Of a stretch of 64,000 nucleotides of DNA, positions 1-11,010 are shown piece after piece. The position numbers and the translations under genes are program-made. Source of the stretch: Punica granatum (lineage: Eukaryota; Streptophyta; Magnoliopsida; Myrtales; Lythraceae); NCBI RefSeq assembly GCF_007655135.1, contig NC_045130.1:24619363-24683362 (forward strand), written 5' to 3'. Under the pieces are notes generated by a model, which ran no database searches, was not told the DNA's origin, and was given only the letters and a program-made list of their open reading frames with translations. Numbering within the stretch: position 1 is the stretch's first letter; each line of letters begins with the position of its first letter.

Positions 1-462
1 GTTCCTTGGTCCCGGTGGTCCTTGGGTGTGTGCAGGCCTGTTTCCGAGTGCCGTTTACTTGTCCGTGAATCGGGCGTCCCGATAGCCCCGTCAGGAAGGC
101 GTTTGCAAATGTTCGGGAGTGCCCCAGCTTTAGCAGTAGACTTCTGAAATGCGCTCGGACGTGCCATTGGTCATTTTGATACCACGGGGGATTTTTAGAG
201 CCCCATATTGGATACCTTTTGACGCTCCGGTGATCCGACGATGAATAGTACCATTGGGCCAGCTTCTGTTGTTTTGGGGGATTGTTATTTATTTCCCCTT
301 TTGACTGCCCTTCTGAGCCTTTAGGGGGGACTTTGCTTCTCTTCTGTAGCCCATGCTCCCACGTTCGCTCGTTCGCCTCTGATTGTCGGGCCATGAATAG
401 TAATCCGAGCTTCGGCCGGGGATCCTTCGTTGGAGCCAATGGACCAAAATGGGGTGCTGATA
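1..462 (-). repeat. Tat-type LTR fragment, terminal 462 bp
   Basis: This stretch is collinear with 20630-21065 and 30690-31129, which are the U3 ends of the element C LTRs. It ends in TGCTGATA where the other copies end in TGCTGACA, so the terminal CA has decayed to TA. On the minus strand it is therefore the first part of an LTR. The rest lies outside the window to the left. It abuts an integrase relic of the opposite strand, so this LTR was inserted into that element. Confidence 0.8.
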
Positions 463-1688
463 GCGTTTACTGCAAACTAGTCAATTCTAGGCGTTCACCG
501 ATCGTCATGATCGGAGAACTCTCCAACGAATCGCAACACACTTTTTCCTGAGTGGTGAGACTCTCTACCGCCGTTCAATCGACGCCACACTACTTTGGTG
601 TGTCGACGGAAACGAGGCACAATGCCTTATGGAAGAAGTGCATGAAGGGAACTGCGGACCTAACATGAACGGGCTCATGCTAGCAAAGAAACTCGTGCGA
701 TTGGGTTACTTCTCGTCTACCATGGAGACTGACTGCGTCAAGCATATCAGGCACTGTAACTTGTGCCAAGTCTACGCAAATCAGATCAGAGTACCACCCA
801 ACGAGCTGCATCTAATGGCAGCTCCATGGCCCTTTTCAATGTGGGATATGGACGTAATTGGTCCTATCAACCCCAAAGCATCCAATAGACATATGTTCAT
901 ACTGGTAGCTATCGATTACTTCACTAAGTGGATCGAAGCTATCACCCTTGCATTAGTCACTGCAAAGGCCGTGGCACGCTTCCTCAAACGCGACGTCATT
1001 GCGCGGTACGAAGTCCCTGCGACTCTTGTCACAAATAACGCCAAGAACTTGAACAACAAACTCATCGACGAGCTCTGTGCACAGTTCAAGATCCAACATC
1101 GCAATTCCTCTCCATATACAAATGAATGGTGCGGTAGAGGCGGCAAATAAGAACATAAAGAAAATTATCGAAAAAAATGACGGTGAATTACAAGGACTGG
1201 CACGAGATGCTCCTGTTCGCGCTCTTGGCGTATTGGACTTCTATCCACTCGTCTACTGGGGCAACCCCATACTCTTTGGTCTACGGCATGGAAGCAGTTC
1301 TTCCAATTGAAGTGGAGATTCCCTCCATGAGGGTCCTTGCTGAATCCAAGCTTAAGGAAGCATAATGGGCAAAACAGCGCTGCGAACAGGTTAATCTCAT
1401 TGATGAGAAGCGGCTCACAACACTTTGCCACGGTCAATGCTATCAGCAGAGAATGGCCCGAGCGTTCAATAAGAAAGTTCGTCTCCGCGAGTTCAACCTT
1501 GGAGATCTCGTCTTCCAGAAAGTCTTGCACATTGCTCTAGATTCCAGGGGCAAATTCGCATACAAATATGACGGACCTTTCATTGTCAAAGAGGTCTTTG
1601 ATGGAGGAGCAATCATCCTTAACAACATGGATGGGAACGAAAATGCACTCTCAGTCAATGCCGATGCCCTCAAGAAGTACTATCCTTG
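463..1688 (+). pseudogene. Tat-lineage Ty3/gypsy integrase relic
   Basis: Integrase inserts retrotransposon cDNA into host DNA. The region holds, in order, the end of the RNase H-IN linker (THFFLSGETLYRR, about 536-575), the zinc-binding domain (HEGNCGP, then CVKHIRHCNLCQ), the catalytic core (DVIGPINPKASN, VAIDYFTKW, NGAVEAANK), the Tat-typical stretch STGATPYSLVYGMEAVLP, and a C-terminal domain ending NADALKKYYP at 1688. The reading frame is broken by a stop at 488, frameshifts near 1120 and 1175, and a stop at 1363. The second catalytic aspartate is replaced (LVTNNAKN where the family has a D) and one zinc-finger histidine is asparagine (GPNMNG). It is non-functional. The minus-strand LTR at 1-462 removed everything upstream. 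The Tat assignment rests on the GPINPKASN and YGMEAVLP signatures and on the Tat-type 3' UTR and LTR that follow. Confidence 0.92.
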
Positions 1689-2726
1689 ACAGTTTTTCGT
1701 CCTTCTGAAGCTGTCTGATGCGCATGCATGTGCAACTCCACCTGCCTGCAATTTCGTAAATTTGTACATCCTTCTTCTGTTCTTTCTCATTGCAGAATTT
1801 TCTTGAGAGAAAAATAATGAAATTCCCGCTAGGTTGAAAACCTCTTTGAGGCGACCTAGGCAAAATTTAGGGAATGAGAGGCATGATTTAAAATCCCGCA
1901 AAGGGGAACTGTGGCAAAAGGAGAGCATGAAACAAAATCCTCGCTAGACTAAAAACCCGCAAATGGCGGTCTAGGCAAAAGTTAGAGGAACCGAGAAGTG
2001 CGATCAGACCCGATCAGGGCGGTCGTAGCAAAATGTGAGCTCTAAATGAGAGAAATGTCAAATAAAAGACCTCGTTAGATGGTCATGCGTCTTGCGACCT
2101 AGGCAAAAGTTAAGGGACCTTTGGTAGCTCAACCATGAAAAAACAGCTACACTCAGTGTGAAGTGACAACGAGTAGTGGTTTTGCAGTCTTCGACGCAAG
2201 CAAACTCTCCTTAACTCTCCGGGCATGAGACACGTTTCGACATGCAGTCGAATCGTTGTATCCTTGATTTGGAGGATCCCAAAGATCCCTCCCTTTACCT
2301 TTATGTAAATTCCACAGGTCATGCTCGTTCTGCAAAAAGCTTTTCCTTTCAAATCATATTCTCGCGGGTCACGGCCACCCCTTCAAATGGTCATCAAGTT
2401 CAAATCCCTAAAGCATTATTACTTAGACTCTTTTGCACATATTCATTATTGCTATATGGTTGGACTGACAACTATTGTTAGCTCCCATAGTCCCATATGT
2501 AGGTCTCAGGATGTAAACTCTGATGGATCTCTCCCGTTGACGAATGCATGTCTGCCTTATGCCAAGAACTACAACTTCAATCCAAGAAGAGTCCTCAGGA
2601 TAGCATTCGATGCATCACAAGTAGATGAAAAACAACGAAACATGTTGTTACAGCGTTGTTTACAACACAGTTGGGTTCAGTGATGGTTGAAATAATGATT
2701 TCTTCCACACCTTGCGCAACTCCCCA
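1689..2726 (+). other. Tat element 3' UTR with repeated CTAGGCAAAA blocks
   Basis: No coding sequence follows the integrase stop. From about 1829 to 2114 there are four degenerate copies of a block built as 'ctag..(t)gaaaacc...gcggtctaggcaaaag' (near 1829, 1943, 2000 and 2073). The same block occurs on the minus strand at 6769-6906 in element A and at 23308-23452 in element C, so it is a shared feature of this family. Small open frames at 2110-2683 show no recognisable domain and no codon pattern I trust. The stretch 2115-2726 holds nothing else I can name. Confidence 0.7.
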
Positions 2727-3300
2727 ACATTTGCATTTACTTTATGCAAGCATTTACTTTCTGCACGCATCTTTTCATTAAGCAAGCATTTTCATTAAGC
2801 ACGCACATTTTCATTAGGCAAGCATTTTCATTAAGCACGCACCTTTTCATTAAACAAGCACCTTTCCATTAAGCAAACACCCTTTCATTAAGCATGCACC
2901 TTTTCATTATGCAATGCATCATGCAGCTCATCAAGCAGGCGCTCGTGCATCTTGCAAAACCCACCGAGCAAGCGCTCAATCCACAGGGCAATGCGCCCAT
3001 GCATATTGCAAACCCGCCGAGCAAGCGCTCGTGCATCCCGCAACTCGCCTGGCAGGCGCCCGTGCCTCTTGCAATCGCACTTTTCATTATGCAAGCACTT
3101 TCATATGCAAACACTTTCTTTATGCAAGCACTTCCATTATGAGAGCACTTTCTTTATGCGAACACTTTTCATCATGCAAGCACTTTCATTATGCACACAC
3201 TTTTCATTAAGTATGCACCTGTCATTAAGCAAATGCACTTTTCTATAAGCAAGCACACATTCTCATTAAGCAAACACACTTTTCTTTAAGCAATGGATTT
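2727..3300 (+). repeat. Minisatellite, about 20 bp unit (ttttcattaagcaagcacc-like)
   Basis: Degenerate tandem units of 18-21 bp run from about 2727 to 2920 and again from about 3080 to 3300. Between them (2925-3080) is a GC-richer block of longer units containing GAGCAAGCGCTC. The array lies between the integrase and the 3' LTR, in the 3' UTR. Open frames on both strands here are translations of the repeat, not genes. The 3' UTR of plant Tat/Ogre elements is known to be a hypervariable site where tandem repeats arise. Confidence 0.85.
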
Positions 3301-3586
3301 TTTCCTCAAGCACCACACTTTTTGTTAGACTTTGCACATTGCATTTCTGATTGAACAAGGCATTTTCCATCAACTGAGCAATTTTCTTTACACATGCACC
3401 CTACTTGTTTATTGCCAAGCTTATTCACATCTCATCTCGCTTCTTTTATCTGTATGTTAGGCACAACATCCTACATATCCAAAGCAAAAGGGAGAAGACT
3501 GTCATCGGAAGTTCGATGTTGGTCATTGCTATCAAACTGGGGTGCTTCTGAAAGTCTTTGGCTGCATTTTCTACTCGAGCAAGCAG
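3301..3586 (+). other. End of Tat 3' UTR, nothing recognisable
   Basis: This is non-coding sequence between the minisatellite and the polypurine tract. The small open frame at 3394-3651 runs straight through the polypurine tract and LTR start, so it is not a gene. Confidence 0.5.
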
Positions 3587-3602
3587 TCAAAGAGGGGCAA
3601 GT
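3587..3602 (+). promoter_or_regulatory. Polypurine tract, plus-strand primer
   Basis: The purine-rich CAAAGAGGGGCAAG lies immediately before the LTR start TGTCAGCA. The minus strand of element C has the matching CAAATAGGGGCAAG at its own 3' LTR (21068-21083). It would have primed plus-strand DNA synthesis. Confidence 0.75.
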
Positions 3603-4534
3603 TGTCAGCACCCCATTTTGGCTCATCAAGTCAAAGAATACATATCAGTAGTGGTCCAGACCATGACTTGAGTATCATCACGGAATAGGGCTCGACAGAT
3701 CAAGAAATCACTATTCATCCTCAAGTCAGCAGAATCAAGCGGATGACATGTGCAATAACAGAAGGACTCCATTGGTCACCAAAAGGTAACAGAGTGACTA
3801 GAGAGCTCAACAACATCCAAAACCGGCATTTTCAATATACCACATGGACAGTCCTATTTTCTGATAGTTCGCTTGACCATCGGAAGATAGCCAATATTTG
3901 ACACAAAAAATCCACATTATTGTCAAACAGATGAAAAGTGTCTTCAAACCCATTTCGCAAATCATTTACTCTATACAAAACAACTTTCTGTATACAAACA
4001 ACTTTTCAGTGGAAGTCCAAAAATACCGGTTTCTCAGAGAAAAGTTAATTTCAAATGTCAGATGCGGCCATGCCCCACTAGCATATAGAGCATAAGCAAT
4101 GCTTCAGATTGTCTCTTGGAAGCCACATTGACACTTCAAATGACTTCCGAGCAACATAACAAGCATACTTTGATTCGGAAATGCATAATTGGAGACCGGT
4201 CTGACGGAATAACGGCAAACGAAATTGACCCTGCATTGCCCTGAAAACTCCAGTGGACAGACGTAATTGGGCAAAACAGACAGCAAAACCCTTTTTAGTT
4301 TCCCGAATAACCTCCGAGGAGCATAAAAGCCCATTTTCAGTGGAAATTCATGTCCAGATGTCCTCTTTGGGGAAACTTGACGCCGAATGCCTACCTTATA
4401 CAGTGCTAGCCTTCCTAAGGCTCAATATGGAATCGTCGGAATGAATCACACAATTCATCTAGACCTCCCGAGTAGTGCTTTAAAGATCTCAGATGCACTT
4501 TTCAAATCCTTAGAGATTCAATCTCGACAAACAG

Positions 4535-4549
4535 AGATCACAGTGATCT
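4535..4549 (+). promoter_or_regulatory. Conserved palindrome in Tat LTR U3
   Basis: AGATCAC-A-GTGATCT is a palindrome with 7 bp arms. Equivalent sites lie at 15480-15494, 16539-16553, 20322-20336, 30384-30398 and 61482-61496 in other LTR copies. Conservation in diverged LTRs suggests a protein-binding site; this is inference. Confidence 0.5.
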
Positions 4550-5207
4550 TCGGAGCGTCCAAGCAACTCAGAAAGCAATATGAGAAATCCAGTTTCGGTC
4601 TCCTAGGACGTCTCCAGCTCCACATTTGCATCACTAGCTTAAGGGTTAATTGTTCACGTTGTCTGACAATTTATGTCAAAATGACCAACGTGGGATGCAG
4701 ATACAAGGTATGCTGTCAGAAGCGGTTAACTTCGCTCTGGCTACCTGAAACGAGCAAAACCGGCTTCCGGGCCTCATACGAACCCGAGGCATTTTTCCAC
4801 GAAAAATGCCAATCTTGGGCTCATTAAATCCATTTTCTCGCGTATATCGATAATTCGACGTTTAATTTAAACCACGAGCTTCGAATATGCGACCAATCGA
4901 GACCCGAGCGTTCTCCCGGTTTCTCCTCTTCGGCCGTGGGACCCACGGGCTGCCCAAGGGCAGTCACAACTTCGCATTGTCGCCTGACTCGTTGCTCTCT
5001 TACACGCTTGCATTGAAAATATCTTAAGTGTTCTTCTTCAACACTCCAACTTCACTTCCATGCCATTAATGCTTTTAACTCTTCTTCATCAAGAATACTT
5101 GGCTCATATTCATCCCCATTCTCATTAGCAAAACCAACTTTTGCTAATCAAGGGGATAATTGTGCTTTGTTTTGCTTAATTTCTCATTAAGCTTGCCTAT
5201 ATATTGC

Positions 5208-5216
5208 TCAAGAGTG
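5208..5216 (+). promoter_or_regulatory. TATA box of Tat 3' LTR
   Basis: CTATATATT lies in the LTR at the place where the other LTR copies also carry a TATA motif (11363, 14838, 60869 on the minus strand). Transcription would start about 30 bp downstream and define the U3/R border. Confidence 0.6.
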
Positions 5217-5521
5217 ATTAAGCTAATCCCTTTTCATTCTTGCATGCTCTCACAAGCTTTCTCCCTCTAGGAATGCTCTCATTTCCTCCCTAGCTCCAGC
5301 AGCAAAACTGCAGCCGAACCCAAGCGAAAACCAAGCAAAAGTCCTTAAAGTTTAAGTCGGAATCCATGGCGGTTACTATTCCAACTTATATCCAAAATTT
5401 TCGAAAATTCATGGACCACATGTTTTGGATTCAAGGAGTTCATTTCTGAACTCAGTTTTTCGGTTTGAAGTGGTTTGCTCATCATTTCGAATCGATTTCA
5501 CTATTTCAGGTTTGGATCGTG

Positions 5522-5558
5522 TGATGGGCTTTTTGGACCAAGAGGAGTCTAATTCAAT
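5522..5558 (+). repeat. Chromovirus 5' LTR, first 37 bp
   Basis: It starts TGATGGGCTTTTTGG, the same as the 3' LTR start at 32640. Sequence upstream of the two sites is unrelated (Tat LTR here, pol there), which fixes the LTR border. The LTR is cut after AATTCAAT and resumes at 17486. Element A lies between. Confidence 0.8.
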
Positions 5559-5590
5559 AGATAATTTGGCCACTTTCGTTGAGGATCCCT

Positions 5591-5662
5591 ATGTTTGCGC
5601 AAGAAGCATGGGATGACCCTATGTTTGCGTAGGAAGCGCGGGATGACCCTATGGTTGCTTCT
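5591..5662 (+). repeat. 30 bp tandem repeat, about 2.4 copies, at truncated end of element A
   Basis: The unit, which ends in GGGATGACCCT, occurs at 5591-5620 and 5621-5650 and starts again at 5651. It directly follows a 32 bp copy (5559-5590) of sequence also present at 6659-6690, with one mismatch. This looks like filler DNA made during repair of a break. Confidence 0.7.
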
Positions 5663-6768
5663 GAATGTGGATGTAAGGCAACAGTGCTGAGGATTAGACT
5701 GACTGTTGGAACTGCGACTCGCCTTGTCGCATGGGAGTGCGAGAAACGCGGGTGGTTCACATGCAAAGGTAGGCACAATTATCCGTTAGTCGTGATATTG
5801 GAGCATGTTGAATGTCCATGGGGAAGAGGTTGACCAGACAATGCTGATCTACTGAGGATCGGCTTCACGACGTGCAACTCGAGCTCTGGAGATGAGCGCC
5901 TACGTATCCCATGGAACTGGGAATCAGAGTACGCCGTAGTTCTTATGTACTTGTGGTACCTGTGATCCTAGCATTACTAGTAAATCATGTGAGAAATACT
6001 AACATGAGATAGGCACAGGTAAGCAGTAAAAAGAGCGTCATTGTGACGCGCAGATCTTCAATTTCGGGTCGCCTGAGCAACCTATGAAGCATTCTTTTTG
6101 ACAGTGCAAGTGGGTCCCATTCTCGGAGACCTAGATGCGAGGCCTCCAAGGGATCCCGTTAACCATGCATGGGCATATCGAGACTTTTCCAACGATGCCC
6201 TAGCAGTTCTATTAGTTGTTCGACACGCCCGTCGGCTTTAGACCCTTCTCATCAGGGTGCCATAGGGCGGCTGCATTTGCAACCCACATGGGAATTTCTG
6301 ATCAAAATTGGTCACACATCGGTCTGATCATTTCCAGAATGTTATGACTAGATCTCGGAAAGGAATGTCTGGGATTTCGGCTTTGTGGTAGCCTGTTGAA
6401 GGGTGGATGTGACCCATTCTGGAGTTATGTAAAGACAAAGAGAAAAGAGAAAGCTTGGGGGAACGCGCTGCCTCAGGCTAAAATGATACACCAGTTCACG
6501 CCTGCAGCAAGATGTACCCCTTTTTCTCTGTTCTTCTGCTGTGTAGGCTATCCCAAACTGTTTGGATGGCATGCTCGGTTTGCCCACTGTGCTTGAGGAG
6601 GAATCCGCGTTTAACGATTGAGCTGTGTTGGAGGACTGATTGAGGATCATGTTGGAGTAGATAATTTGGCCACTTCCGTTGAGGATCCCTAGTCCGCACG
6701 ATGTGTGAGGAACCAGGGGGTCATTTTTATCCATCTCTCGTTTAACTCTCCTTTTGCTACGATCACCC

Positions 6769-6906
6769 ACCTTGGAGCCGTACTTCTCAACCTAAAGGGG
6801 ATGAGCTCTCTTTCGCCACGACCGCTCACAAAGGTGTTTCTGGTCGTGCCTCTCTTTTGCCCTAGATTTTGCCTAGGCCACCCCCAAAAGGGGTTTTCAA
6901 CCTAGC
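6769..6906 (-). other. CTAGGCAAAA block of element A 3' UTR
   Basis: This is the reverse complement of the block at 1829-2114 in the coding Tat relic, including 'ttttgcctaggcc...ggggttttcaacctag'. It marks the position where the 3' UTR of an intact relative would lie after pol. Confidence 0.6.
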
Positions 6907-8464
6907 GGACTCAATTCTTTTATCTCTCGAGTTTGCAAGGGCAAAGGGTTTTAAGGATTCAACCTCCGAGTGCATTGTTTTCTGTCTCCGTCGAGGAGTT
7001 GTGTCTGCTGCTCCCCTTTTGTCGGGGTTTGTTGATTTCTCTGGATTGGCGGCGCCGGTGCTTTTGATGAATCTCGACAGTGTCTTGTTTTGTTCATTGA
7101 CGGGTTTTTCTTGCGTCTTTTCTCTCTCTTCATTGGCTGGTTTTTCCCGCTTCTTTTCGCTCTGTTTTTTTTCTTACAGCTGGGGTTTGTTTTGTGCCCC
7201 GTGTCTTTGTTTGAAACTCCTTGACTTTGCATTGCCGAAGTCGTTTTGGTGTGCTTTTGCCTCATGGAGACTTGTTACATGTTGCTAACCCTATTTTGTG
7301 AGGACCAGTTTTCTTGGAAGTTTGACTCTTGTGCACTTGGAAGTCGAACTTCGTGTCATTTTCCCTTGCAAGCTTTACAGGTGAACTTCCCCTATCGTTT
7401 AGGAAAAGAAAATGTCAAATTGCCCCATGTGGAATAGGGAACCGAGGTTGCCCCGGTGTGAATGTTGATCGGGAATGCCCCGGTCTTCATTTATGGAAGT
7501 GGCCTGTGGCAGGCGCCTTGTGTGATGTCTCCGATCATCTTTTGTTGTTCTTTGCAGTACGTGCCTCTTGGAAGGTGCACGTTGCTGAAGTCGCTGGATG
7601 TTCGAGGAAGACGGTTGCATCGATGCTGAGTGATTCACTCAATTGTCATCGTCTTCGGCTTCGTAGGGGGTACCTCATCGTCGGACACCTCCCTCGTCAA
7701 AGTATAAGGAAAGGGTCCGAGACAAGTTATCGAGGAAGCGTGAACTCGTGTATCGCTCTTCGCCTGTGGTCCATGTGCCCCTGTGAAGGATGACAAAGAA
7801 GACAATGCATTAGGCGATTATGCGGGAGAATATGTGGTAAGAAATATGGGGCGGTCCCATGGGAAAATCCCTTTTTGTCCCGCGCGCGACCCATGGGGTG
7901 CCGCGTGCAGACGACATTTGTTTCCGGGAATTTAGTCATCACCACTCTGGAGTGGTTAGACCGAGACTGAGGTCACACATAAGCATATTTTCCCTAGTTG
8001 CGAGTAGGCATGCGCAGTCGTCCTAGGGAAGGCTCGAGGAGCCGGGTCCCATGAGGATAGGTGAGTCGAACAAGTCCAACAGAACTAATAGGGCATCGCA
8101 AAGACTGTCCTAATGTCCTGTTTGAAGGATTTGTTCATGTCGGGAACCCATTTGTGGGAATGGATTTAAATTAGAGTAAAAGAGAGTTTAAAGAAGACTG
8201 CGCATGTTGCTCTAGTGTTTAGTCGGCGGTGACGACGGAGGACGGGTGGGACCCATTCTTTGGTCAGAAGTGCGACGGTGCTTGTGCCTACTATTGCAGG
8301 TGGGAGGGTTATGCTCTGTTTGTGGAGCTGTCACTTCCGGTCTTTGCAGTGGAAAGATTAGACTTGCTTCTCGGATTATCGGTTGGATGAATTTGAATCC
8401 AAGTCAATTTTGGATTTCGGATGAGCCTGATAGCAGTAAATGCGACGTGTCAAAACTTAGAAGT

Positions 8465-8870
8465 AGTAAATGCCGGGCCGGAGCCCATAAGCAGGGTCAA
8501 AACCCCAATGCAGTAAATGTAGGGCCGGAGCTCGATATAGGGCCAGAGCCCAAAAGTGGGGCCGAAGCCCTATGTAGTAAATGCGGGCCGGAGCCCGATG
8601 CAGGGCCGAAACCCAATGCAGTAAAATGCGGGGCCGGAGCCCGATGCAGGGCCGAAGCCCAATGCAGTAAATGCGGGGCCGAAGCCCGATGCGAGGCCGA
8701 AGCCCAATGCAGTAAACGCAGGGCAAAAACTCGATGCGGGGCCGAAGCCCAATTCAGTAAATGCAGGGCTGAAGCCCGATGCGGAGCCTAAGCCCAATGC
8801 AATAAATGCGGGGCCGGAGCCCGATGCGGGGCCGAAACCCAATGTAGTAAATGCGTGCTCGATAAGAAAG
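8465..8870 (-). repeat. 45 bp minisatellite, about 9 units
   Basis: Units begin at 8465, 8512, 8576, 8620, 8666, 8711, 8756, 8801 and 8846, so the later ones are exactly 45 bp apart. Each holds two diverged halves of the type GGGCCGAAGCCCAATGC. Because 45 is a multiple of three, long frames stay open on both strands (for example 8246-8791 and 8570-8890); these are artefacts. A two-unit remnant of the same array lies at 51333-51388 in element D. Element C lacks it. Confidence 0.9.
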
Positions 8871-9405
8871 TGCAAGAAATGCAAAGGCAAAGGTCAATGC
8901 TGAGGAACAGTGCAGGGCGCTGCAAAGCAGCGACTCTGATTTTGCTTGCGATCTTGCTCGGTAGAGCAAGGATGGGGACTTAGTGTTGAAATCCCAAGGA
9001 ACTGGATGAGAGACGTTTGTTGTCTCAATTGTGGTTGCTCAGTATTCAGGCTGTCTTCTTGTTGAGAATTTCTTGCAATGGGAAAAGAAAACAATGAAGG
9101 AGCATGAACTGTTCAGGATTTCAATGCAAGAGTGTAGGGAAGCGAACTGGCCTGGTAGGTGTCGTGGGAACCCGCCGAGAGACATGTATTGATACTCTGA
9201 GCATGCGTGTATGAGTTGGTGTGAACATGCTTGGACATGTGTGAGGTGCGCTTAAACGCTAGTAGATGTGTAGGGTCTTGCGGGGAGATGTGCATCTGAT
9301 CACGCGGTGATGCTCTCTATTAGCAAGAAGTTAGTGTCGGTTACTCTCACCTGGGAAGGTGGGTCGGCCCTCGGCCCACAGCTCGCCTTGCCATGGAGGA
9401 AGGGT

Positions 9406-9715
9406 GAAGACCGCGGGTGGTCTACTCGCAAAGGTTGGCACAACTCGCCTGTCGTGCGGGGTGGGTGGCCGGGATGGACAACCTTTGGTCATAGCACGTC
9501 TCGCCACGGAGAGGTGAAGACCGCGGGTGGTCTACCCGCGAAGGTTGGTACAATTCGCCTGTCGTGCGGGGTGGGTGGCCGGGATGGACGGCCTCTGGTC
9601 ATAGCATGTCTCGCCATGGAGAGATGAAGACTGTAGGTGGTCTACCAATGAAGGTTAGCACAACTCGCCTGTCGTGCGGGACATGGTAGTTGCTGTGCAA
9701 ACATCGGATGCAGGC
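9406..9715 (-). repeat. 110 bp tandem repeat, nearly 3 units
   Basis: The landmark 'gaagaccg/tgtaggtgg' recurs at 9406, 9516 and 9626, giving a unit of exactly 110 bp. Element D carries the same repeat on the plus strand at 50516-50840 with the same period. Element C has only about one copy (24948-25035). Confidence 0.88.
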
Positions 9716-10350
9716 AATGTATGAGTTTTCAAAAGCTAATGCCGTTGTATTGATTTGATTCAAGTTCCCAGACTTACGAAGATGGTTCATTTGAAAAAGG
9801 GAACTTAAGCAATAAACCAATGCAATGTCCTAGTTTGTTTGAAAACATGCATGCAGTGCAGAAAAGTAAAGTATAACTGTATCTGTTACAATGTACATCG
9901 CTCATTGTAGAAAAACAACAAAAGGCCCGCCTTAAAGAAAACTAGGGGCCGACTCAAAGACCGGACTTTGGGTCGGTTGACGGCATGAAAGCTTATTTTG
10001 GTCCAGCATGACGGTCCCTGTTTATGCATGGTTTCATTGTTCTACTGGGAAAACCACTAACTAGGGATGGGGGCTCCTGATTCAAGGGTATCAATTCCTT
10101 GAAATCGAGCGAGGATCTTTGGGGGCCGGTTCGGTGGCAGAGCCGACTCGATCCGTTCCCTTACTCGGAACCTCTGACTAACCTAGCTTTCTAGATCGGT
10201 GCCCGTGGGATTTCAGGCATTTGGTACCTAAATCCACTAGAATGATGCAATGCGAGTGCAAAAAAGTAAATGTGCGCAAAATAAATGTACGAAAAGCGAT
10301 ATATAAACATGCAAGCAGGCAAACGGATCGAGCCTGAACCCACTAAGTAT

Positions 10351-10369
10351 GTCCCCAGTGGAGTAGCCA
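10351..10369 (-). promoter_or_regulatory. Primer-binding site, tRNA-Arg type, element A
   Basis: On the minus strand this reads TGGCTACTCCACTGGGGAC, three bases (gct) from the LTR end. It is one substitution from the copies at 26121-26139 and 49803-49821. Its complement matches the 3' end of a plant tRNA-Arg (…CCCAG.GGAGTCG-CCA), the primer used by Tat/Ogre elements. Confidence 0.85.
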
Positions 10370-10904
10370 AGCTGTACGGACCTGAATGTGGACTCTCGTC
10401 GGGGCCCGCACGCGCGCTTTTGGATTGCCCAGCTTGGAAGTGTCCACCTTCCCGTGGGGACGCGTGACAGACACGGGTGGGAAGGAGTCGCCACTTATCA
10501 TTTTACAACTCGAAGGTCGAGGGCGGATAAGTTACCCGGGTCTACAAGTATGGAACACCTAGTTTTGCTAAGGCAATGGTCTGTAAGGAATCGGAAAGTC
10601 CGAGTTCTGATTCATGTTACGTGCGAGCCTATATCCCACACTCCCTTTCGGTACTCTGGTTTGCTGGGCTTGCATGTTTTAATTATTTATCGCGTGAAAA
10701 CGATACAAAAATTAAATCTTGCATATGGAATATGTCATATACTCCATATCACTCCATAGCCATACAAAAATATAGAAGGCCCTAACTCCTCTAAGTCGAG
10801 AATGTTCTACCTAGCCTCGGGATACGAGGAAAGAGTCGAGGAAGTGTTCGAGAGTCGGGTGACTCGGTTGAACGCTTGGAAGGGTGCTTGGGTGCAAAGG
10901 ATGC

Positions 10905-11010
10905 ACGCTTGGGTAAGGATGGGCGCGAGGGCGCGCGGGCGTGCGCGCTGGGGAGTTTGGCGCGCGGGCGTTGGCGCGAACGGGCGTTTGGCACGTAGCT
11001 GTGCGCGCGG
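10905..11010 (-). other. CpG-dense variable segment in LTR
   Basis: The segment is full of GCGCG and GGGCG words and is much richer in G and C than the DNA around it. The equivalent places in other LTRs (14400-14500, 62335-62436) are also CG-rich but align poorly, so this part of the LTR changes fast. Confidence 0.6.

Larger units (their letters stand above)
3603..5521 (+). repeat. 3' LTR of the plus-strand Tat element, truncated
   Basis: It begins TGTCAGCACCCC directly after the polypurine tract. It matches the reverse complement of 17485-16432 and 11930-11060 (LTR of element A) and of 16426-14520 (solo LTR). It stays collinear until 5521, where chromovirus LTR sequence (TGATGGGC) takes over. 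It therefore carries U3 and part of R but has lost its downstream part. Shared LTR sequence links this once-coding element to the non-coding element A. Confidence 0.88.
5559..10350 (-). mobile_element. Element A: internal region of a non-autonomous Tat-type retrotransposon
   Basis: Read on the minus strand from the primer site at 10369, this 4.8 kb stretch has no gag, protease, RT, RNase H or integrase sequence that I can recognise. It is collinear in blocks with the internal region of element C: for example 5890-5980 with 22456-22545, 6330-6700 with 22890-23235, 6769-6906 with 23308-23452, and 7300-8330 with 23840-24960. It includes two tandem arrays listed separately. The left end is truncated: there is no polypurine tract or 3' LTR. 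Long LTRs plus a long non-coding interior fit the class called LARD (large retrotransposon derivative). Open frames such as 6869-7288 and 6951-7265 are low-complexity and not shared as proteins. Confidence 0.75.

Noticed and set aside
2869..3248. Overlapping small open frames on both strands
   Set aside because: They are produced by the 20 bp minisatellite of a retroelement 3' UTR.
2727..3300. CRISPR-like repeat array
   Set aside because: Units are contiguous with no unique spacers, and the surroundings are plant retrotransposon.
6869..7288. 139-codon plus frame and 104-codon minus frame, the latter rich in lysine and arginine
   Set aside because: The aligned part of element C (23400-23800) does not keep either frame, and the composition is low-complexity.
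8246..8890. Long open frames of 89-181 codons on both strands with regular peptide repeats
   Set aside because: They are translations of the 45 bp minisatellite. A unit length divisible by three keeps frames open; there is no start context, domain or conservation in element C.
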